Position numbers and translations under genes: made by a program. Of a stretch of 64,000 bases of DNA, positions 51,657 to 60,608 are shown in pieces. Position 1 is the first letter of the stretch. Every line of letters begins with the position of its first letter. The stretch is from Aminobacter aminovorans (lineage in GTDB: Bacteria; Pseudomonadota; Alphaproteobacteria; Rhizobiales; Rhizobiaceae). The stretch lies in NCBI RefSeq assembly GCF_900445235.1, contig NZ_UFSM01000001.1, positions 1,358,501 through 1,422,500 on the forward strand. The letters run 5' to 3'. The notes under the pieces were generated by a model. That model was not told the origin of the DNA. It searched no databases and saw nothing but the letters and a program-made list of their open reading frames with translations.

Positions 51657-52277
51657 ATGAGCAAGGATAGTTACATCCACAAGGTGCTGCCAGGGGAACC
51701 TGATGGCCCTGTGATCTTCGCTTTCCACGGCACCGGCGGTGATGAGAACCAGCTTCTGGGCTTAGCCCGGGAACTGGTGCCGGGGGCGACCGTCGTGTCG
51801 CCCCGCGGCGACGTCTCGGAAATGGGAGCTGCGCGCTTCTTCCGCCGCACCGGCGAGGGCGTCTACGACATGGACGATCTCGCCCGGGCGACCACCAAGA
51901 TGGCCGGCTTCGTCAAGGCTCACATCGCTGTGGCAAAGCCGTCGGAGGTTCTGGCGCTCGGCTATTCCAATGGCGCCAACATCCTGGCCTCGGTGCTGTT
52001 TGCCGAACCCGATTTGTTCGACGCGGTCGCACTGATGCATCCGCTGATCCCGTTTGCACCTGAGGTTAAGGGCAGCCTCAGTGGTCGCCAGGTGCTTGTT
52101 ACCGCCGGGCGGCGCGATCCGATCTGTCCACCTGATCTGACGGCCCGGCTCGACGCCTATTTGCGGCAAGCGGGCGCCGCTGTCAGTGTCGAATGGCATG
52201 AAGGCGGCCACGAGCTACGGCCAAACGAAACCGAAGCGGTGAAACGCCTTTTCGCCGGCGTCACAAAGGAGCTGTAA
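51657..52277 (+). CDS. MhqD-like alpha/beta-hydrolase (carboxylesterase), 206 aa
   Basis: Serine hydrolase with nucleophile Ser104 in LALGYSNGANI, the oxyanion-type HGTGGDENQ at 24-32, Asp in GRRDPICPP and His in EGGHELRP. This is the YvaK/MhqD esterase group. It starts 11 bases after the previous stop, with GGGGAGACCG as ribosome-binding site, and the next gene follows after three bases, so all three are one operon. In Bacillus the equivalent genes respond to quinones and electrophiles through MhqR. Confidence 0.87.
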   Translation: MSKDSYIHKVLPGEPDGPVIFAFHGTGGDENQLLGLARELVPGATVVSPRGDVSEMGAARFFRRTGEGVYDMDDLARATTKMAGFVKAHIAVAKPSEVLALGYSNGANILASVLFAEPDLFDAVALMHPLIPFAPEVKGSLSGRQVLVTAGRRDPICPPDLTARLDAYLRQAGAAVSVEWHEGGHELRPNETEAVKRLFAGVTKEL

Positions 52278-52279
52278 CA

Positions 52280-52579
52280 ATGACTGAAGAACTGGCGGCG
52301 ATCGAGCGTGAGGACCATGGCAGCAAGGGACGCTACGTCATACGCGGTGACGGCGGCGCCGAAGCGGAGATGACCTACAGCAATGTCAGCGAAACGCTGT
52401 TCATCATCGACCACACCGAGGTGCCCGACGCGTTTCGTGGGCAGGGCGCCGGCTTGAGGCTGGTGACGCGGGCGGTCGAGGATGCGCGCGCAGCGGGCAA
52501 GAAGATCATCCCGCTGTGTCCGTTTGCCGCGGCTCAATTCCGCCGCCACCCCGAATGGGCCGACGTCCTCAACAGTTGA
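52280..52579 (+). CDS. GNAT-fold protein, YjdJ/NATD1 type, 99 aa
   Basis: Compact GNAT acetyltransferase-like domain: AEMTYSNVSETLFIIDHTEV, then the acetyl-CoA-binding RGQGAGLRLVTRAVEDARAA, then KIIPLCPFAAAQFRRHPEWA. This matches the short YjdJ/NATD1 family. Substrate unknown. It is the last gene of the mhqO-mhqD-like operon, three bases downstream. Confidence 0.87.
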   Translation: MTEELAAIEREDHGSKGRYVIRGDGGAEAEMTYSNVSETLFIIDHTEVPDAFRGQGAGLRLVTRAVEDARAAGKKIIPLCPFAAAQFRRHPEWADVLNS

Positions 52580-52628
52580 CATCGCATAGCCTTGCCGGGT
52601 GCAGACCGGCGGACGTGTCGAGATCGTA

Positions 52629-52660
52629 AAAGGCCGGTGCAGGCAACTGCATCGGCCTTT
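52629..52660 (+). terminator. Terminator of the mhqO-like operon
   Basis: Stem AAAGGCCGGTGCA/TGCATCGGCCTTT (one G-T pair) with loop GGCAAC, followed by CGTTATTTT. The remaining sequence up to 52914 is AT-richer and holds only the promoter region of the next gene. Confidence 0.8.
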
Positions 52661-52914
52661 CGTTATTTTCGTATGTGCCTGCATTTCAGGCAGGCTGTTA
52701 CAAAGGCAGTTTTGGCTGTTTCTCGAAATGGTACAGAAGGCGGACGGAAATGACTGAAATGGCGACTGATTATGCCCGATTGGACAGAATTGCTGACTGT
52801 TTATGATGTTTATAGGTTGTTGCATTAGGTGTCGCTGATCAGCATCGGTATGTTACAAAGCGCGGTTACATTCATATCAACAGGGGAATGAAATTTAACG
52901 AAAAGAGCTGCCCA

Positions 52915-53325
52915 ATGTCCGCTTCTGCCCAGCTTTCCGAGTTCGACCAAAAATTCCAGCCGCGTTCGCACATCTATCGCCGTCCGCGCCTTGCCATCCG
53001 TCAGCGTGCCAACGAGCACCCGATGGCCATGTTTTCGATTTTCGTGATCGCCTCGCTGTCGTCGATGGCGCTGGTGCCGACCGCTGGCCCGGCCTTTGCC
53101 TCGATGGGCTCAAAGCTCGGCACGATCCAGGGTACGCACACCACCGCCAAGACCGACCGGCTGCCGCTGTCGGAAACCGATATCGCCTGCCGTGGGCAGG
53201 CCTGGGGCGCAGAGAGCAAAATCTGCGTCGAGACCATTGCCAAGGAAACCGGCATAGGCGAGGCCCGCAAGGTTAGGCTGATCGCCAGCGCCGAGCCGGT
53301 CCGCACCACGCCGAACATCTTCTAG
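52915..53325 (+). CDS. Small membrane-anchored or exported hypothetical protein, 136 aa
   Basis: N-terminal 40 residues are polar and basic, then one membrane helix or late signal segment MAMFSIFVIASLSSMALVPT ending ..AGPAFASMG. The periplasmic part has two Cys (ETDIACRGQAWGAESKICVE) and ends EPVRTTPNIF. No family known to me. ATG 52888 is an alternative start with poorly spaced ribosome-binding site. The 335-bp gene-free stretch before it contains the upstream operon terminator and AT-rich promoter DNA. Confidence 0.65.
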   Translation: MSASAQLSEFDQKFQPRSHIYRRPRLAIRQRANEHPMAMFSIFVIASLSSMALVPTAGPAFASMGSKLGTIQGTHTTAKTDRLPLSETDIACRGQAWGAESKICVETIAKETGIGEARKVRLIASAEPVRTTPNIF

Positions 53326-53391
53326 CGTTTCGGCGCTCCGAGCGCCGCCTCCAATCCCCGCGCCTGCACACAGATCCTCCAGCGCGTACCT

Positions 53392-53415
53392 CCCCCGCGG
53401 CTTCGGCTGCGGGGG
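53392..53415 (+). terminator. Terminator of the 52915 gene
   Basis: 10-bp stem CCCCCGCGGC/GCTGCGGGGG (one G-T pair), TTCG loop, followed by CTTTTTTTG. Confidence 0.9.
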
Positions 53416-53516
53416 CTTTTTTTGTTCTGATGCGAACGTCTTGTTAGTCCCTCAGGACGATGCAGGGCCGATCTTCGCCGCGCGACCATGAAGCCCCTCA
53501 AGCGAGAGGATCAGGG

Positions 53517-54290
53517 ATGGGCCGCGTCGAAGGAAAAGTTGCCATCGTCACCGGTGCCGCGTCTGGCATGGGCGAAGCGAGCGCCAAGCTGCTGGCGCGC
53601 CAGGGTGCGGTCGTCGTCGTCAGCGATCTGCAGGCCGACAAGGGTCGCCAGGTCGCCGAATCCATCCGGATCGCCGGTGGGCGCAGCCTCTATGCCGAAC
53701 ATGACGTCACTTCGGAAGCCGGCTGGCAAGACGTTATGTCGAAGACGCTTGAAGCCTTCGGAGGGCTCCACATTCTGGTCAACAATGCCGGCGTCGGCGC
53801 ACCCTTCGGCAGCGTCGAGGATCTCAGCCTCGACGACTGGCGCAAGGTCATGGCGGTCAACATGGAGGGCGTGTTCCTCGGCACCAAATACGGCATCGAG
53901 GCCATGCGCAAGTCTGGCAAGGGCGGGTCGATCGTCAACTTTTCGTCGACGATGGGCCTCGTCGGCAGCCCGTCGACAGCAGCCTATGTCGCGAGCAAGG
54001 GCGGGGTCAGGCTGTTCAGCAAGTCAGCGGCGCTGCATTGCGCCAAGGAGCGCTACGGTATACGCGTCAACTCCATCCATCCGGGTTGGATCCGCACACC
54101 GATGTCGTCGGCAGCACTCGACAAGCTGGCCGTAAGCGGCGCGGGCAACAAGGCCGTCGAACTGACACCGCTCGGCCGGGTCGGCGAACCCGAAGACGTT
54201 GCTTATGGCGTGCTCTATCTCGCCTCCGACGAGTCGGGCTTCGTGACCGGTACCGAACTCGTAATCGATGGCGGCTATACGGCCCAGTGA
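53517..54290 (+). CDS. Short-chain dehydrogenase/reductase (SDR), 257 aa
   Basis: Classical SDR: cofactor loop TGAASGMG at 12-19, NNAG in HILVNNAGVG, and catalytic Ser144, Tyr157, Lys161 (NFSSTM, YVASK). Asp37 after the second strand suggests NAD rather than NADP. The C-terminal substrate loop (MSSAALDKLAVSGAGN) is typical of cyclic or steroid alcohol dehydrogenases, but the substrate is not determinable. Start 53517 has GAGAGGATCAGGG upstream. It converges on the kinase gene with one base between stops. Confidence 0.92.
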   Translation: MGRVEGKVAIVTGAASGMGEASAKLLARQGAVVVVSDLQADKGRQVAESIRIAGGRSLYAEHDVTSEAGWQDVMSKTLEAFGGLHILVNNAGVGAPFGSVEDLSLDDWRKVMAVNMEGVFLGTKYGIEAMRKSGKGGSIVNFSSTMGLVGSPSTAAYVASKGGVRLFSKSAALHCAKERYGIRVNSIHPGWIRTPMSSAALDKLAVSGAGNKAVELTPLGRVGEPEDVAYGVLYLASDESGFVTGTELVIDGGYTAQ

Positions 54291-54291
54291 G

Positions 54292-56376
54292 TCATGCGCC
54301 GTCGGCGACCTGCTCGCTGACCGCGCTGAGTGCGCTGCGGACGTCGAAGGTGCTGAACGGCTTTTCGAGTATGTGCGGCTTGAGGTTGGGCGGCAGTTGC
54401 TCGAGCTCGGCCTTGGCGCCGATCAGGTCGCCGGTGACGAGTACGAAGCGTGGTGCCATCTCCGGCTGTGTCGCGACGATCTCGCGGAAGATGGTGATGC
54501 CGCTGCGATCAGGCATGCGCAGGTCGGAAAAGATGATGTCGGGCTGATCGGCCAGAGCTTCCGAGACCGAATCCCAGGTCGAGACGATGCGCGACTTGAC
54601 GCCCATCAGTTCGAGAATATCGGCCAGTGAGGCGGCAACGTCGGGCTCATCGTCGATGATGACGGCGTGGCGCAGCCCACTCGACTTCGGCGTCGCCTCC
54701 AGCATGGTGCCGTGGCCGTCGCCCATCGGCGGCAGTTCGACAATGAAGCGCGCGCCCGTCGGCGCCACCGGCTCGAACCAGACCTTGCCATTGTGCCGGT
54801 CGACGATGGCTTTCGAGATCGAGAGACCAATGCCGGTGCCGACGCCGACCGGCTTTGTGGTGAAATAGGACTCGAAGATGCGGTCGCGGATCGCCTCGGC
54901 GATGCCGGGGCCGGAGTCTTCGACCGAGAAGCCGGCGCTGCCGTCGGCATTGCGGAAGGTCCTGACGCGAATGACGCGGTCGCCTGGTGCCGCGGCCAGC
55001 GCATGCTGGCTGTTGACCAGGAAGTTTGCCGCGACCTGGGTCATATGATCGGCATCGGCCATGACGCTCAGCGTGCCTGCCGCAAGTTCGGTGGTAATGC
55101 TGATGCCGCTGGAGCGGGCGCCATAGGCGGTGACCTCGAGGGCGGCACGGATGACCTGGTTGAGGTCGGTCTCGGCGCGCGACGTCGGGTGCAGGCGGAC
55201 CATGCCGAGGAAGCTCTTGACGATGCGGCCACAGCGTTCGGCGGCGGCCCGCACCTTCTCGGCGCGGATCTTGGTCTGCGGGTCGGGGGCGAATTCATGC
55301 AGCAGCGTCGATTGGGCCACCACCACGGCAAGCGGATTGTTGAGCTCGTGCGAAACGCCGGCGAGCAGCGAGCCCATTGCCGCCATCTTCTCGTTCTGGT
55401 GCAGCTTTTCGCGCTGGCGGTTGATCTCTTCTTCGGCGCGGTGCTTTTCCCTGAGGTCGCGGATCGAGCCGAGGACGAGGCGCCGGTCGGCGAGCCGCAT
55501 CTCGTTGGCGGTGAGCTCGATCGGGATGATCTCACCGGTCGCATTCTGGGTCACTGTCTCGAGCCTATGGCCGACCATCGGCGAGCCCCGCCCGGCCAGG
55601 TATTCGGCGCCGTTATTATAGCCCTTGCGGTAGTAGGTGGGGATCACCGTATCGAGCAGGTCCTTGCCCAGGATCTCGTCGCGCGTCCACCCGAACATCT
55701 TTTCGGCGGCTGGGTTGAACTCGATGATCGAGCCGGTCTCGTCGACCACCATGATGGCGTCGAGCGAGGCCTGCAGCATGGTGCGGCGGATGATCTCGCT
55801 GACATGATATTCCGACAGCGAGCGCTCGATGGCATCGCCGAGGGCTGCGGCGATGATTTCGAGCGCGGCGATCTCGTCGTCGTCCCAGTGGCGCTCGACG
55901 AGGCAATCATTGACGGCGAGCGTGCCCCAGAGATGACCATGCGCCGACACCGACACCGACAGGAACGACTTGATATGCTGCTTTTCGAAGTCGTTGCGCA
56001 GGAAACCGCTGAGGTCGCGGGTCAATCCGGTGAAGATCTTGCCCTGGCGGCCTTCCTCGGCAAGGCGCTCGAGCAGCGGGTCGGAATCGACAAGCGTCTG
56101 GTTGATGGTCGTCGGCGGCGCTGCGATGGCGTCGATCTTCGGGTCGACCCAAAAGGCGGCGATCGACTGCGCGAAACCTTGGCCGGGCACGTCGCGCAGC
56201 CGGAACAGGATGGTGCGATGGCCGCCGAAGCCGCCGGCGAGGCTGCGCAGGATGGTATCGATCTCGATCTGCCAATCCTGGGCTGCGCGTAGCCGGCGCA
56301 CGATCTGCCCGGCCACGATGGTGGGGCTCGGCGTGCCCGACGGGTTGTCGGTGCGTGAGACGGTCAACAATGTCAT
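54292..56376 (-). CDS. GAF-PAS hybrid histidine kinase with C-terminal receiver, 694 aa
   Basis: Soluble kinase: GAF at about 35-185 (SFLSVSVSAHGHLWGTLAVN), PAS at about 195-310 (SLDAIMVVDETGSIIEFNPA), HisKA with His343 in GVSHELNNPLAV, HATPase with FLVNSQHAL, GPGIAEAI and GTGIGLSI, and a receiver at about 568-690 with Asp618 in IIFSDLRMPDRSG. Start 56376 has CAGGAACC upstream. It lies downstream of an OmpR-type regulator on the same strand, likely its partner or co-regulator. Confidence 0.92.
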   Translation of the reverse strand: MTLLTVSRTDNPSGTPSPTIVAGQIVRRLRAAQDWQIEIDTILRSLAGGFGGHRTILFRLRDVPGQGFAQSIAAFWVDPKIDAIAAPPTTINQTLVDSDPLLERLAEEGRQGKIFTGLTRDLSGFLRNDFEKQHIKSFLSVSVSAHGHLWGTLAVNDCLVERHWDDDEIAALEIIAAALGDAIERSLSEYHVSEIIRRTMLQASLDAIMVVDETGSIIEFNPAAEKMFGWTRDEILGKDLLDTVIPTYYRKGYNNGAEYLAGRGSPMVGHRLETVTQNATGEIIPIELTANEMRLADRRLVLGSIRDLREKHRAEEEINRQREKLHQNEKMAAMGSLLAGVSHELNNPLAVVVAQSTLLHEFAPDPQTKIRAEKVRAAAERCGRIVKSFLGMVRLHPTSRAETDLNQVIRAALEVTAYGARSSGISITTELAAGTLSVMADADHMTQVAANFLVNSQHALAAAPGDRVIRVRTFRNADGSAGFSVEDSGPGIAEAIRDRIFESYFTTKPVGVGTGIGLSISKAIVDRHNGKVWFEPVAPTGARFIVELPPMGDGHGTMLEATPKSSGLRHAVIIDDEPDVAASLADILELMGVKSRIVSTWDSVSEALADQPDIIFSDLRMPDRSGITIFREIVATQPEMAPRFVLVTGDLIGAKAELEQLPPNLKPHILEKPFSTFDVRSALSAVSEQVADGA

Positions 56377-56405
56377 CGCGGTTCCTGGCGAAGGCCGGAG
56401 GCTTT

Positions 56406-56495
56406 GGAGCGCCGTGCGTCCGATCGGACGCACAAGGGACGCTCCAGTTTCTGATTCTGCGATCGTGCTTTCCGAAAATCGACACCGATTTTCGG
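56406..56495. repeat. Cruciform-forming mosaic repeat between regulator and kinase genes
   Basis: Outer stem GGAGCG (56406-56411)/CGCTCC (56440-56445) encloses a 20-bp self-complementary palindrome at 56414-56433 (GTGCGTCCGA plus complement). A second hairpin CCGAAAATCG/CGATTTTCGG with ACAC loop is at 56472-56495. The joint GCGATCGTGCTTT is shared with the element after xylG. It resembles RIME-type rhizobial intergenic elements. Confidence 0.75.
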
Positions 56496-56504
56496 CCCGA
56501 TGCG

Positions 56505-57284
56505 CTAGTAGCCTTCGCTGCCGGGCAAGGAGAAGATATAGCCTTCACCACGCACGGTGCGCAGAAATTTCGGGTTCGCCGGATCGTCTTCGATCTTCTT
56601 CCTGAGCCGCATGATGCGAATGTCGACGGCGCGTGAGGATTCGGGGTCTTCGGCAAAGCCGATCGCCTCTGAGATGGTGGTTCGGCTGAGCAGCCGGTTG
56701 GGCCGCGTCAGGAAGACCTCGAGCATGTCGAATTCGCTCTTGGCAAGGTCGATGATGGCGCCGCTGCTGCCGGTGACAAGACGGCCGTCGAGGTCGGCCT
56801 GGAACGGGCCAAAGGCGATGGTGCGTCGCGGCGGCTGGGCGGCAAGCAGCGACTGGCGGTAGCTTTCGGGCTGCGGCACGCGTCGGATGACGGAGCGCAC
56901 GCGGGCCAGCAGTTCGCGCAGTTCATAAGGCTTGACCATGTAGTCGTCGGCGCCGATCTCAAGGCCAACGATGCGGTCGAGCGCCGTGCCAGCGGCGGTG
57001 GCGTAGATGATGCCGATCGGCATCTTCGCCCGCAGCCAGCGACCGAGCGACAGCCCATCTTCGCCGGGCATGGCGATATCAAGGATGGCAAGCTGGAATT
57101 GTTCGGTTTCGATGAGGCTGCGAAGGGCCGCGGCACTCTCGACTGCAGTCACGTCGAAGCCGTTCGCGCCGAGATATTCGGCGACGGCATCCCTCAGGTC
57201 GGGCTCATCTTCGACGATGACAATCCGAGCGCGCAGTTTGGTCTCGCCTCCGCTACCGGCGGAAAGTAGATTGGGTATAAACAT
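56505..57284 (-). CDS. OmpR-family response regulator, 259 aa
   Basis: Receiver at about 18-130: RIVIVEDEPDLRDAVAEYLG, Asp69 in AILDIAMPGEDG, Lys in YMVKPYEL. The DNA-binding winged helix follows (IDLAKSEFDMLEVFLTRPNR, SRAVDIRIMRLRKKIEDDPA). The N-terminal extension of about 15 residues may indicate a later real start. It is upstream of the GAF-PAS kinase (128 bases, with a mosaic repeat between). No direct target evident. Confidence 0.92.
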   Translation of the reverse strand: MFIPNLLSAGSGGETKLRARIVIVEDEPDLRDAVAEYLGANGFDVTAVESAAALRSLIETEQFQLAILDIAMPGEDGLSLGRWLRAKMPIGIIYATAAGTALDRIVGLEIGADDYMVKPYELRELLARVRSVIRRVPQPESYRQSLLAAQPPRRTIAFGPFQADLDGRLVTGSSGAIIDLAKSEFDMLEVFLTRPNRLLSRTTISEAIGFAEDPESSRAVDIRIMRLRKKIEDDPANPKFLRTVRGEGYIFSLPGSEGY

Positions 57285-57483
57285 GATGTCCAGCGATCAT
57301 TTCAGGTGGGCAGTTGCCAATGGCGTCCTGCCTCGTTAGGGGCGATTTGGGGCTAGGGATGAGGCGACTGGGGACCCATCCCCGGCCGAGCGCATCCCTG
57401 GGCATCTTCTTGCCACGGCAGGCGCCGCGCAGTCCGCGCCGGCAGGCAATGGTCGCACTGAGGCTGACGATGCGGGGTGAAAC

Positions 57484-58209
57484 GTGGCTGGAAGATCGGT
57501 CGTAGCGCTTATCGCCATTGCGGAGGTCATCGCCTCCGACCTGACCGATCATCTCGAACGGCGCGGCCATGACGTGCGCTGCGCCAAGCGGCTGTGGGAA
57601 GCCGAGCCGCTGCTGTCGGCAAAGGGCATCGATGTCGTCGTGGTCGGCGACGGCGTGACGCCGGCCGAAGGACGCGACCTGCTGCGCCGCTTCGGCGGCG
57701 AGGGCGGTCCCGACTTCGTGCTGATCTGCCGCCCCGGCGAACTCGTCGACAAGGTGCTGGCGCTCGAACTTGGCGCCGCCGATGTCGTGGAGAGCCCTCT
57801 CGTCGTGAGGGAGCTCGCCGCGCGCATCGGCGGCCTCCTCACGCGCCGGGGACGCGGCACGCAGGAATTGGTGGTACTGGAGAATTCGACGGTCGACCTG
57901 CGCTCCGCACTTGTCATGCACAGCACCGGCGAGGAAGAGCAGCTGTCGCCTGGCCAGATCGCGCTGCTCAAGCTGTTCCTGTCGCAACCAAGGCGCGTGC
58001 TGACGCGCGACGACATCATGGCGGCGGCTCCGGCTGAAAGTGCCGATGCCTTCGACCGCTCGATCGACTCGCGCATCGTGCGCCTGCGTCGAAAGCTCGA
58101 CACTGAAAGCATCACGACCATCCGGGGTTCGGGCTATCGTTTCGATCCCCCGACAAGGACGGCCGGGCAGGAGGACGGCACAACCACTCCAACCGAAAAC
58201 CCGAGCTGA
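57484..58209 (+). CDS. Winged-helix regulator with a degenerate receiver domain, 241 aa
   Basis: The C-terminal half is a normal OmpR-type winged helix (LSPGQIALLKLFLSQPRRVL then SIDSRIVRLRRKLDTESITT). The N-terminal receiver fold is recognisable (VVALIAIAEVIASDLTDHLE... VVVVGDGVTPAEGRDLLRRF) but lacks the usual acidic pair at the first strand end and the conserved Lys (VVESPLVV at its place). Asp56 remains in the phospho-acceptor position. It may act without phosphorylation. GTG start. It is divergent from the neighbouring OmpR-type regulator. Confidence 0.8.
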   Translation: MAGRSVVALIAIAEVIASDLTDHLERRGHDVRCAKRLWEAEPLLSAKGIDVVVVGDGVTPAEGRDLLRRFGGEGGPDFVLICRPGELVDKVLALELGAADVVESPLVVRELAARIGGLLTRRGRGTQELVVLENSTVDLRSALVMHSTGEEEQLSPGQIALLKLFLSQPRRVLTRDDIMAAAPAESADAFDRSIDSRIVRLRRKLDTESITTIRGSGYRFDPPTRTAGQEDGTTTPTENPS

Positions 58210-58231
58210 TGACGCCGCACTGACCAAAATG

Positions 58232-58396
58232 TCAGCTTGCCGGGGTAACGACCGCTGGCGCGGCCATCTCGACAATCGCCGTCTCTTCGGCATGGGCCCT
58301 GTCCTTGAGGAGCACGCTGGCCAAGCCCGCGAAGCCGAGCAGGCCCTGGGCATAGAGCAGTGCCGAAAGCACCGATGCTGCGAATTGTCTCTTCAT
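58232..58396 (-). CDS. Small secreted hypothetical protein, 54 aa
   Basis: Reads MKRQFAASVLSALLYAQGLL, then GFAGLASVLLKDRAHAEETA and ends APAVVTPAS. The first part is a signal peptide or a membrane helix and the remaining 20 residues are polar. GGGGCC is only a weak ribosome-binding site. No family known to me. Confidence 0.5.
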   Translation of the reverse strand: MKRQFAASVLSALLYAQGLLGFAGLASVLLKDRAHAEETAIVEMAAPAVVTPAS

Positions 58397-58453
58397 TGCT
58401 GTGGCCCCGTTTCCGTTTCAGGGGGTTCAATCAAAAAAGTTTGCCAAATCCGG

Positions 58454-58768
58454 CTATCGAGATACCCGCGCCGCCTGACCTGCCGTGGACGGCGCGGGTA
58501 TCCTGTCCTCGCTGCGAGTGACGCGCGAGGTTCTGCTCACCCAGGCCAGGCACCCACGCCCATGGACCCGGCCGATGTGCAGAGTTGCGACGAACAAGGC
58601 TGTTGCGAAGAAGATGGCGGCGGAGGCCGTCGGCGCCATGTCCTGCACCGGCGGCAATTCAGCTGCCATGGCGTTGCCCGAATTGGCCAGAAAGCCGATT
58701 CCTGACAGAATCGCCGTAGCGACGCCCACCCGCAGGAACCATCTCGCAGCCAACCGTTTCGCGCTCAT
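58454..58768 (-). CDS. Hypothetical membrane protein, 104 aa
   Basis: From ATG 58768, AAGGTTGG upstream. A twin-helix layout is seen: an N-terminal signal-like stretch (AARWFLRVGVATAILSGIGF, then LANSGNAMAAE) and a second hydrophobic segment (ASAAIFFATALFVATLHIGR), then a basic tail. A longer frame starts at 58939 but its extra 57 residues look untranslated. Family unknown. Confidence 0.5.
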   Translation of the reverse strand: MSAKRLAARWFLRVGVATAILSGIGFLANSGNAMAAELPPVQDMAPTASAAIFFATALFVATLHIGRVHGRGCLAWVSRTSRVTRSEDRIPAPSTAGQAARVSR

Positions 58769-59167
58769 CCAACCTTCGCAACGTTCGTTTCGTCGTGGCT
58801 GAATGTGCCGGCCGGCTGTATCGGGAAGATGCCGCCGGATGGCTTTTAGTGCTTCCGAATGTTTCAGCCACGTTGCGGGACTGGCAGGTGCTTGCGCTGC
58901 GCTTTCAGCGGCATAAGCGCCGTCAGGTCGAGGATTCACAAGGGGGCTGATGCCTGGAGGGGGCGTTTCAGGTCAATTTGGCGCGGCGCCGTGGTGGTTG
59001 AGTGCTGCAAGGGGCGATCGGATTCGAAACAAGATCCAACAATCTGGAAACGAATATGAAACAGAAAGAATAGATAAACGAAATCTGACTGAAACACGAC
59101 GCTGGCAAAAACACGTTTATTCCGAAATGCATTTTTACGCCGGTGTGACCGGCTCAAGGGGGACGTG
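58769..59167. other. Gene-free stretch upstream of the L,D-transpeptidase gene
   Basis: About 400 bases. The right part (59020-59150) is clearly AT-richer than the surroundings and probably holds the transpeptidase promoter. I find no hairpin, operator or gene-like frame that I would support. Confidence 0.4.
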
Positions 59168-59629
59168 ATGAATTCCGAACTGAAGAAGCGACTGATCAAC
59201 ATCACCGCAATAGCCATATCAGGCGCGGCATTGCTGCTGGCCGCCGGCCAGGGCAGCGCTTTCGCAGCCAGCAAGATCGTGGCGCGGGTGTCGATCAGCC
59301 AGCAGCGGATGCATGTCATCATCGACGGCCGCTCGGCCTTTGTGTGGAAGGTGTCGACGGCGGGCCGCGGCTATGTCACGCCGAGGGGCTCCTACAAGCC
59401 GACGCGCATGCATGAGATGTGGTATTCGAAGAAATACGACAACGCGCCGATGCCGCATTCGATCTTCTTCAATGGCGGCTATGCGGTCCATGCGACCAAC
59501 CAGATCAACCGTCTCGGCCGGCCGGCCTCGCATGGCTGCGTGCGCCTGCACCCCGACAATGCGGCCGACTTGTACCAGCTCGTCCAGGCCTACGGCCCGT
59601 CCAACACCAGCATCCAGATCGTCAAATAG
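59168..59629 (+). CDS. L,D-transpeptidase (YkuD domain), 153 aa
   Basis: Periplasmic cell-wall enzyme making 3-3 peptidoglycan cross-links or attaching proteins. Signal peptide at about 1-34 (AISGAALLLAAGQGSAFAAS), then the catalytic YkuD domain: VSTAGRGYVTPRGSYKP, HATNQINRLGRPASHGCVRL with His122 and Cys124 as active-site residues. Short but complete, as is common in rhizobia. ATG 59168 or GTG 59165 both fit the AAGGGGG upstream. Stands alone. Confidence 0.93.
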   Translation: MNSELKKRLINITAIAISGAALLLAAGQGSAFAASKIVARVSISQQRMHVIIDGRSAFVWKVSTAGRGYVTPRGSYKPTRMHEMWYSKKYDNAPMPHSIFFNGGYAVHATNQINRLGRPASHGCVRLHPDNAADLYQLVQAYGPSNTSIQIVK

Positions 59630-59663
59630 GCGCGCCGGCCGGGGTTGGCGCTGGCCGTCCTGG

Positions 59664-60608
59664 CTACAGCTTGTTGTCGATGAACCAGTCGTAGGTCGCG
59701 CGGATACCGCTTTCGAGTTCGATGCGCGGCTGCCAGCCAAGGCGGGCGAGCTTGTCGCCGCTCATCAGCTTGCGCGGCGTGCCGTCTGGCTTTGAGGTGT
59801 CGAGGGCGATGCGGCCGGCAAAGCCGACGACACGCGCCACCGTCTCGGCCAGTTCGAGGATGGTCACGTCGGTGCCCGACCCGACATTGACGTGCTGGTC
59901 GCCTGAATAGGACTTGAGCAGGAAAACCAGCGCGTCGGCGGCGTCGTCGACATGCAGGAACTCGCGCCGCGGCGTGCCGCTGCCCCAGATCGTCAGCTCA
60001 GTGGCACCCGAAAGCCTGGCTTCATGCGCCTTGCGGATCAGTGCCGGCAGGACATGGCTCGACGTCAGGTCGAAATTGTCGCCCGGGCCGTAGAGGTTTG
60101 TCGGCATCGCCGAGATGAAGTCGACGCCATGCTGCTTGCGATAGGCTTCAGCGAGCTTGAGCCCGGCGATCTTGGCGATGGCATACCATTCGTTGGTCGG
60201 CTCAAGCGCGCCCGTCAGTAGCGCGTCTTCCGTGATCGGCTGGGGCGCGAATTTCGGGTAGATGCAGCTCGATCCGAGAAACAGCAGCTTTTCGACGCCG
60301 ACCTTGTGGGACGCATGGATGATGTTGGTCTCGATCGCCAGGTTCTCGTAGAGAAACGCGGCGGGATAGGTGGCGTTGGCAAGGATGCCGCCGACCTTGG
60401 CCGCAGCCAGCAATACGGCCTGTGGGCGGGTGTCGGCGAGCCAGGCCTCGACCTCGGCCTGCCGGGTCAGGTCGACGCTGTCGCGGCCGGCGGTGACGAC
60501 CTCGCAGTCTTCCTGCGCCAGACGGCGCACAAGGGCAGCACCCACCATGCCGCGATGGCCGGCGACCCAGACGCGCTTGCCGGCGAGCGGGTAGAGGAGA
60601 TCAGCCAT
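59664..60608 (-). CDS. fcl: GDP-L-fucose synthase
   Basis: Bifunctional epimerase/reductase (SDR superfamily) making GDP-L-fucose from GDP-4-keto-6-deoxymannose. NADP-binding motif [11 protein letters not shown] near residues 16-26, SSC at 113-115, and catalytic Tyr142 and Lys146 in NEWYAIAK. 314 residues, normal length. It overlaps the upstream gmd by eight bases, so the pair is translationally coupled. GDP-fucose can decorate lipopolysaccharide, exopolysaccharide or Nod factors; the nodulation homologue is named nolK. Confidence 0.95.
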   Translation of the reverse strand: MADLLYPLAGKRVWVAGHRGMVGAALVRRLAQEDCEVVTAGRDSVDLTRQAEVEAWLADTRPQAVLLAAAKVGGILANATYPAAFLYENLAIETNIIHASHKVGVEKLLFLGSSCIYPKFAPQPITEDALLTGALEPTNEWYAIAKIAGLKLAEAYRKQHGVDFISAMPTNLYGPGDNFDLTSSHVLPALIRKAHEARLSGATELTIWGSGTPRREFLHVDDAADALVFLLKSYSGDQHVNVGSGTDVTILELAETVARVVGFAGRIALDTSKPDGTPRKLMSGDKLARLGWQPRIELESGIRATYDWFIDNKL

